Shown: piece by piece, positions 33,709 through 37,920 of the stretch
How the letters are laid out: the number at the start of each line of letters is the position of its first letter
Position numbering within the stretch: position 1 is the first letter of the stretch
Assembly: GCA_902592935.1 (NCBI GenBank)
Contig: CACJGD010000009.1
Coordinates: forward strand, 1 to 37,920
Origin: an uncultured Pelagibacteraceae bacterium
GTDB taxonomy: Bacteria; Pseudomonadota; Alphaproteobacteria; Pelagibacterales; Pelagibacteraceae
Reading direction: 5' to 3'
DNA length: 37,920 nucleotides
Program-made: the position numbers and the translations under genes
The notes under the pieces: generated by a model
What the model was told of the DNA's origin: nothing
The model's database searches: none
What the model saw: the letters and a program-made list of their open reading frames with translations, nothing else

Positions 33709-34059
33709 ATGCCAAAAGATAAGAAAACACTCTTAGATTTTTGGGAAGACCAAATGAGACAATCTCATACATCAAGTAATTATTTTTTTAGAAAATCACC
33801 TTCCCATTATCATATGATGTTGCTAGTAATGTCAGCTTATAAAGAAGGTAAAAAATTATCAGTAGAAGAATTAAAAACAAAACTTTTTAAAACTTCTCGA
33901 CCTAAATCAGCCTTGATAATCACTGAGGCTTGTGAGAAAGGATTCTTTAGACTTGAAAAAACTTCAGCAGACCAGAGAATAAAAAATATAATGCCAAGTG
34001 AATCATTTATAAAAGAGTTTAATGATTATTTAGTCACTTTAAAAAACATAAGCTATTAG
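33709..34059 (+). CDS. Winged-helix (MarR-like) protein, putative regulator
   Basis: A 116-residue protein. The N-terminal half is helical (HYHMMLLVMSAYKEGKK). From about 50 the sequence reads as a winged helix-turn-helix: LSVEELKTKLFKTSRPKSAL as helices 2 and 3, ACEKGFFRLEKT as the following helix and first wing strand, and SADQRIKNIMPSESFIKEF as wing and last helix, where MarR proteins have a D-x-R. It is short for MarR (about 140) and could be a half-domain or small adaptor. It starts 5 bases after the tdm stop, so it is co-transcribed with tdm and may control the TMAO genes. That role is inference. Confidence 0.55.
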   Translation: MPKDKKTLLDFWEDQMRQSHTSSNYFFRKSPSHYHMMLLVMSAYKEGKKLSVEELKTKLFKTSRPKSALIITEACEKGFFRLEKTSADQRIKNIMPSESFIKEFNDYLVTLKNISY

Positions 34060-34159
34060 CCAATTTTTAATAAAAATTTAAGTATCTATTTTTTATATAT
34101 AATTTTTAGTTCTATAAAAAATTATATTAATTGCCCCTGCCAAAAAATAATGTTTTGTT

Positions 34160-35488
34160 ATGACGACATTACCTTCGAAAGCTAAAGTGGTTATAATCGG
34201 TGGTGGAATTCATGGTCTTAGTACTGCTTGGAAGCTTTCTGAAACTTACAAAAATCCTGGTGACATAATTGTATTAGAAAAAAAAGATACTGCTGCTGGT
34301 GCAAGTGGAATTGCATGTGGTGTGGTAAGAAATAATTATTTTCAACCAGCAATGAGAGAGTTGATGGCTCACTCAGTTTCTATTTGGGAAAGTGATCCTA
34401 AAGCATTTAAATATAATCCTGTTGGTTATTTACAAATATCGCCTGAAGTGATGCATAAAGATGTTGCAAGTATTTATGAGCAACAAAAAGCAATTGGCTA
34501 TGAGTCAGATTTTATAGAAGGTGAAAAAGATTGTGCAAATTACATGAAAGGTATTTTTGATGATTGGCAAGCACAAGGTATAACTTCTGTTCTTCATGAA
34601 AAAAAAGGTGGATATGCATTCAACAAGGATTCAATTAAAGCACTAGAAAATAAATCTACTTCAAATGGTGTTCAAGTAATGAAGGGAGTAAAAGTAACAG
34701 GTTTTAAAAGAGGAAGTAACAGTCAAGCAGTTACAGGTGTCGAAACTGACAAAGGAAACATTGAGTGTGAACAAGTAGTAATTGGTGCAGGTCCATGGGC
34801 AAGAGATTTTTGGAACATGCTAGAACTACCAAAGACTGCAAATATTTTGGGTAAAGACGGTAAGATACATGAGACTGACATGTGGACATATTGGTTTTTA
34901 CAAGAAGGAGTTATTGGAGTTGAACCAGATTTTTTAAAAACAAATGATGGTAAACAACCACCTGTAGTTCACGTAGACTCTACAGCTCCATTATATTCAG
35001 ACAAAACAAAAAAATTAATTACAGATAAAATTTGGGGAATTTATTACAAACCAGATATTGAAGGTTTAGGAGTACAAGGTGGAACATCTCCTTACATAGT
35101 TAAAAAACATTTTGATCAAGTTAACGTTGATCCTTATGGCTTGGAATCACCTGAGTATCAAACAACAGATGCATTTAGTGAAATGTGGTGCTCAGCATTA
35201 GCTCATTGTCAAAAAAGATTTGAAGGTAAATCTGATTTATATAGAAAAGGACCTTCAGGTGGTCTTGGATGTATGACACCAGACTCGTTTCCAATATTTG
35301 ATAGATTTTTTGAAAATGTTTACATGATTGCAGACGCAAATCATGGTTACAAAATGATTGGTGTTGGAGAGCTTGTTGCAAAAGAAATTCTTGGTACTGA
35401 AAGTGATTTGTTAAAACCATTTAGATTCAACCGTTACGAGAAGGGAGAACTTCACCCTACTTCGAACAGTCCGTTTCCTTGGAGCTAG
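34160..35488 (+). CDS. FAD-dependent oxidoreductase, DAO family, in the methylamine cluster
   Basis: A 442-residue single-subunit flavoprotein. AKVVIIGGGIHGLSTAWKLSE carries the FAD motif (GGGIHG, 14-19). GASGIACGVVRNNYFQPAMREL follows at about 48-70 and is related to the GNVGRNTTIIRSNY segment of SoxB. GGLGCMTPDSFPIFD and ADANHGYKMIGVGELVAKEI near the C-terminus resemble the DAO active-site end. No alpha, delta or gamma partners are adjacent, unlike SoxB. Position between tdm and the GmaS-type gene suggests oxidation of dimethylamine, N-methylglutamate or another N-methyl compound. A 100-base gap containing TATAAT-like sequence precedes it, so it may have its own promoter. Confidence 0.75.
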   Translation: MTTLPSKAKVVIIGGGIHGLSTAWKLSETYKNPGDIIVLEKKDTAAGASGIACGVVRNNYFQPAMRELMAHSVSIWESDPKAFKYNPVGYLQISPEVMHKDVASIYEQQKAIGYESDFIEGEKDCANYMKGIFDDWQAQGITSVLHEKKGGYAFNKDSIKALENKSTSNGVQVMKGVKVTGFKRGSNSQAVTGVETDKGNIECEQVVIGAGPWARDFWNMLELPKTANILGKDGKIHETDMWTYWFLQEGVIGVEPDFLKTNDGKQPPVVHVDSTAPLYSDKTKKLITDKIWGIYYKPDIEGLGVQGGTSPYIVKKHFDQVNVDPYGLESPEYQTTDAFSEMWCSALAHCQKRFEGKSDLYRKGPSGGLGCMTPDSFPIFDRFFENVYMIADANHGYKMIGVGELVAKEILGTESDLLKPFRFNRYEKGELHPTSNSPFPWS

Positions 35489-35541
35489 ACTCTAAGCCTA
35501 GACACAAATAAATTTTTCAGCTACGTTTGGATAAATTAAAT

Positions 35542-35547
35542 GAGGGG
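35542..35547 (+). promoter_or_regulatory. Shine-Dalgarno deciding the GmaS/GlnT-type start
   Basis: GAGGGG lies 5 bases before ATG 35553. An alternative in-frame GTG at 35547 falls inside this motif, so initiation at 35553 is favoured. Confidence 0.75.
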
Positions 35548-35552
35548 TGAAA

Positions 35553-37022
35553 ATGACAGATCTAGAAAAACACGTTAACCAACCGGGACGTTCTAAATTA
35601 GTAAAAGACGTTAGAGCAAAAATTAAAGAGCTTGGTATAACTTATATTTATTTTCAATTTATTTCAGTTACTGGGAGAGTTGTAGGAAAAGGTATCCCAG
35701 CTGACCATTGGGAAAGAACTGCAGAAAAAGGTTTTCAATTAGTTTATGGTTCTACTGCAAACTTATTTTTAGATCGTCATAATAATTACATCGGATACGG
35801 ACCTGAGGCTATGGAGCTTGTAGGAATTCCTGATCCAGAAACTTTTGTTCAATTACCTTGGGATAAAAGAGTTGCAAGAGTTTTCTGTACTTGTTTCAGA
35901 AACAGAGAAGAAAGAGTAAACCCAGGTGGTCATTTAACTTCAGATTGCAGAGGAAATCTAAGAATATTCATGGATGAATTTAAAAAGAAACACGGGCTTG
36001 AATTAAGAGTTGGTACAGAACCAGAAATGATGTGGTTGACTAAAAATGAGGATGGCACACCTTCAGGTAAAGGATTCTCAAAACCTTTCTGTTATCACAT
36101 TGATCAATTCGAATCATTAAGACCAGTATTTATGCAAGTGATAGAATACGCAAACGCTATGGGTCTTGATATGATTCAAGGAGACCATGAAGATGCACCA
36201 GGTCAATTAGAATTAAACTGGACTTATGATAATGTTTTAAGAAACGCAGACAGATTATCTACTTACAGACAAATTTGTGCTCAAGTTGCAAGAGAACATA
36301 ATTTAATTGCTTGCTTTATGACAAAACCATTTATGGGTGTTTCAGCTAGTGGTTGCCATACAAATATGTCTTTATGGAAAGGTGGAAAGATCAAAGTAAA
36401 CAGACTCGGTCATAAAACTTTACCAGGTGTTGAAGGAGTTTTTAGTTACGTTGAGGGTGGAACAAATACTTTTATGCCTGATACAAAAGATATGCAAATG
36501 CCGGGTAAAATTGGTTTGCAATCAATTGCAGGTATCATGAAGCACTTGCCAGCATTAACAGCTCTTGGATCTTCAACTGTAAATTCTTACAGAAGATTAT
36601 GGGATCAAGGATTTTGGGCTCCTGTTTATGCCGATTGGGGATATCAAAACAGAACTTGTGGCTTAAGGGTTTCTGCTCCAGGAAGATTTGAATACAGATC
36701 AGTAGACTCGATGCACAATCCTTATCTATTAGGTGCTGCATTATTAAAAGCTTGCGACGAAGGTATAAGTAAGAAAATGAAACCAGCAGCTCCTGAGTCT
36801 AGAAATATTTATGAAGCTCAAAAAGCTGGTAAAGATGTTAAAAAACTTCCATTAAGTTTGGGTGAAGCTTTAGATAGACTGGCAGAAGATGAAGTAATCA
36901 AATCTGCAATGCCAGATGAAATGTATAAAGTTTTCCATTGGTATAAAAACGATGAGTGGGAAAGATTTCTTGGTGCAACAACACAATGGGATCTGGATAC
37001 TTATCTTGATTGTCTACCGTAG
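35553..37022 (+). CDS. gmaS: GlnT-type glutamine synthetase family ligase, probable gamma-glutamylmethylamide synthetase
   Basis: A 489-residue ligase of the glutamine-synthetase superfamily. Active-site segments are present: EPEMMW, DHEDAPGQLELNW, GVSASGCHTNMSLW, VNSYRRL and RFEYRSVDSMHNPYLLGAAL. The DHEDAxGQxExNW motif is shared with GlnT/GmaS-type enzymes. GmaS joins monomethylamine to glutamate with ATP. Compared with GmaS (about 440-450 residues) it has roughly 40 extra residues, mostly at the N-terminus and the insert near FCTCFRNREERVNPGG. It is 32 bases upstream of an MgsA/GlxB-like amidotransferase, the order also seen in glnT-glxB type clusters. A true glutamine synthetase paralogue or another amine as substrate is possible. 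Confidence 0.72.
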   Translation: MTDLEKHVNQPGRSKLVKDVRAKIKELGITYIYFQFISVTGRVVGKGIPADHWERTAEKGFQLVYGSTANLFLDRHNNYIGYGPEAMELVGIPDPETFVQLPWDKRVARVFCTCFRNREERVNPGGHLTSDCRGNLRIFMDEFKKKHGLELRVGTEPEMMWLTKNEDGTPSGKGFSKPFCYHIDQFESLRPVFMQVIEYANAMGLDMIQGDHEDAPGQLELNWTYDNVLRNADRLSTYRQICAQVAREHNLIACFMTKPFMGVSASGCHTNMSLWKGGKIKVNRLGHKTLPGVEGVFSYVEGGTNTFMPDTKDMQMPGKIGLQSIAGIMKHLPALTALGSSTVNSYRRLWDQGFWAPVYADWGYQNRTCGLRVSAPGRFEYRSVDSMHNPYLLGAALLKACDEGISKKMKPAAPESRNIYEAQKAGKDVKKLPLSLGEALDRLAEDEVIKSAMPDEMYKVFHWYKNDEWERFLGATTQWDLDTYLDCLP

Positions 37023-37054
37023 GTCACAGAAATAGATAGAAAGGGTATAAATAT

Positions 37055-37920
37055 ATGTGTGGAATAGCAGGTTTAATTCATAGAGGGAAATCTTCAAATG
37101 TTGGAAGCGAACTACAAGGGATGCTCCAAGCGTTAAAACATAGAGGAGAAGACTCTACAGGTTACGCTTTATATGGAGATACAGATGGAAAAAATTTCAT
37201 TATGCGTTTTAAAGTTGGAGAAAACGTAGGAGAAGGTAGTTCGTCAGTTATGGAAGATGTTTCTGTTTACGATGAAAGAAAAAAAATTGTAGATGAAACT
37301 CTGGCTGAGATGGGAGCTAAAATAGTTAAAGAAGAGAGAACTCTTCCCTATTCTTTAAGATATGAAATTGATTATAATGTTAAAGACCTTTTAGAATTTT
37401 CACAACGTATAGAAAGTATTCCTGGTGTAGAAATTCTTTCTATGGGTAAATCTTTAGAAGTTATTAAAGACCTTGGAAACGCCAAAATGGTTTGTGATAG
37501 ATATAGTTTAGACAAAGTAGTGGGTACGCATGCTATTGGTCATGCTAGAATGGCAACGGAATCTGGTGTAGATATAAAATCTGCTCACCCATTCTGGGGA
37601 TATCCTTTTAGTGATGTATCAGTAGTTCATAACGGACAGTTAACCAATTATTGGAATAACAGAAGAGTTTTAGAAAACAAAGGTATGAGATTTATGTCTG
37701 AGTGTGACTCAGAATTAATTGCAGTTTACCTTGCTGAGAAAATGAGAGATGGAGCAACTTTAGAGGAAGGGATGAAAGCATCTTTAACAGGTTTAGATGG
37801 TGTTTTTACTTACTTTGTAGCAACAAAAGACTCTTTAGGAATGGCAAAAGATACAATGGCTGCAAAACCTTTAGTTTTATATGAGTCAGATGATTTAGTA
37901 GCTATGGGATCTGAAGAAAT
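37055..37920 (+). CDS. Class II glutamine amidotransferase (MgsA/GlxB-like), 3' truncated by window end
   Basis: ATG at 37055 opens a frame that stays open to the last base, 288 complete codons. It starts MCGIAGLIHRGK, so Cys2 is the N-terminal nucleophile after Met removal. LKHRGEDSTGY (about 28-38), THAIGHARMATES (~153-165), HPFWGYPFSDVSVVHNGQLTNY (~172-193) and SECDSELIAVYLAE are standard class II landmarks. Stand-alone domains of this kind form the amidotransferase subunit of N-methylglutamate synthase (MgsA) or of GlxB-type proteins, whose partners would be encoded beyond the window. Context after the GmaS-type gene supports N-methylglutamate synthesis from methylamine, but the gene end and partners are not visible. 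Confidence 0.78.
   Translation, partial: MCGIAGLIHRGKSSNVGSELQGMLQALKHRGEDSTGYALYGDTDGKNFIMRFKVGENVGEGSSSVMEDVSVYDERKKIVDETLAEMGAKIVKEERTLPYSLRYEIDYNVKDLLEFSQRIESIPGVEILSMGKSLEVIKDLGNAKMVCDRYSLDKVVGTHAIGHARMATESGVDIKSAHPFWGYPFSDVSVVHNGQLTNYWNNRRVLENKGMRFMSECDSELIAVYLAEKMRDGATLEEGMKASLTGLDGVFTYFVATKDSLGMAKDTMAAKPLVLYESDDLVAMGSEE

Noticed and set aside
35547-35552. GTG at 35547 as the start of the GmaS-type gene
   Set aside because: The GTG overlaps the Shine-Dalgarno sequence GAGGGG, which is correctly spaced for ATG 35553.

Overview
The window is very AT-rich, densely packed alphaproteobacterial DNA. Every intergenic gap is under about 150 bases, many genes overlap by 1 to 8 bases, and the strand switches often. 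Base composition, compactness and gene content (heterotetrameric sarcosine-type oxidase, Fhs, iron-type ADH, Tmm, Tdm, OpuAC-type transporters, a GlnT/GmaS-type ligase) point to a SAR11 (Pelagibacter-like) marine bacterium. That assignment comes from family recognition; no search was run. I saw no tRNA, rRNA, CRISPR array, insertion sequence or phage gene.

Layout. (1) 1-4029, plus: the end of a betaine-type ABC binding protein, its permease, a short MetF-like reductase and a GcvT/DmdA/LigM-type demethylase, closed by a clear terminator. It reads as an uptake-and-demethylation unit for an unidentified methylated compound. (2) 4075-4730, plus: a 36-residue membrane peptide coupled to a Yip1-family membrane protein. 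(3) 8151-4727, minus: a tight four-gene unit of an M19-dipeptidase-like protein, an unrecognised 554-residue protein, a DUF3726-like protein and a 55-residue CxxC/CxxC protein. (4) 8225-13211: purE, purK, a GNAT acetyltransferase, a cold-shock protein, an Asp/Glu racemase, two unknown small proteins and an EamA exporter. (5) 18328-13222, minus: soxBDAG-type four-subunit oxidase, with fhs divergent from it. (6) 22078-20133, minus: iron alcohol dehydrogenase and a class I glutamine amidotransferase. (7) 22156-37920: the methylamine region. It holds tmm, a TMAO-type ABC transporter (tmoX, tmoV, tmoW) with two extra small genes inside and glpK-gpsA at its tail, then divergently tdm, a winged-helix-like protein, an orphan DAO-family flavoprotein, a GmaS/GlnT-type ligase and the start of an MgsA/GlxB-like amidotransferase that runs off the window.

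How the genes fit together. Tmm oxidises trimethylamine to TMAO, the Tmo transporter imports TMAO, and Tdm splits it to dimethylamine and formaldehyde, which its GcvT domain can pass to tetrahydrofolate (THF). A methylamine ligase and N-methylglutamate synthase-type proteins would take monomethylamine to N-methylglutamate, and a sarcosine-oxidase-like complex (soxBDAG or mgdABCD) would oxidise that. Fhs links the THF one-carbon pool to formate and ATP. Three large proteins carry GcvT-type THF domains, so one-carbon harvest from methylated compounds is the theme of the window.

The least explained parts are the 4727-8151 operon, the MetF/GcvT demethylation unit, and the small proteins inside the TMAO transporter operon.
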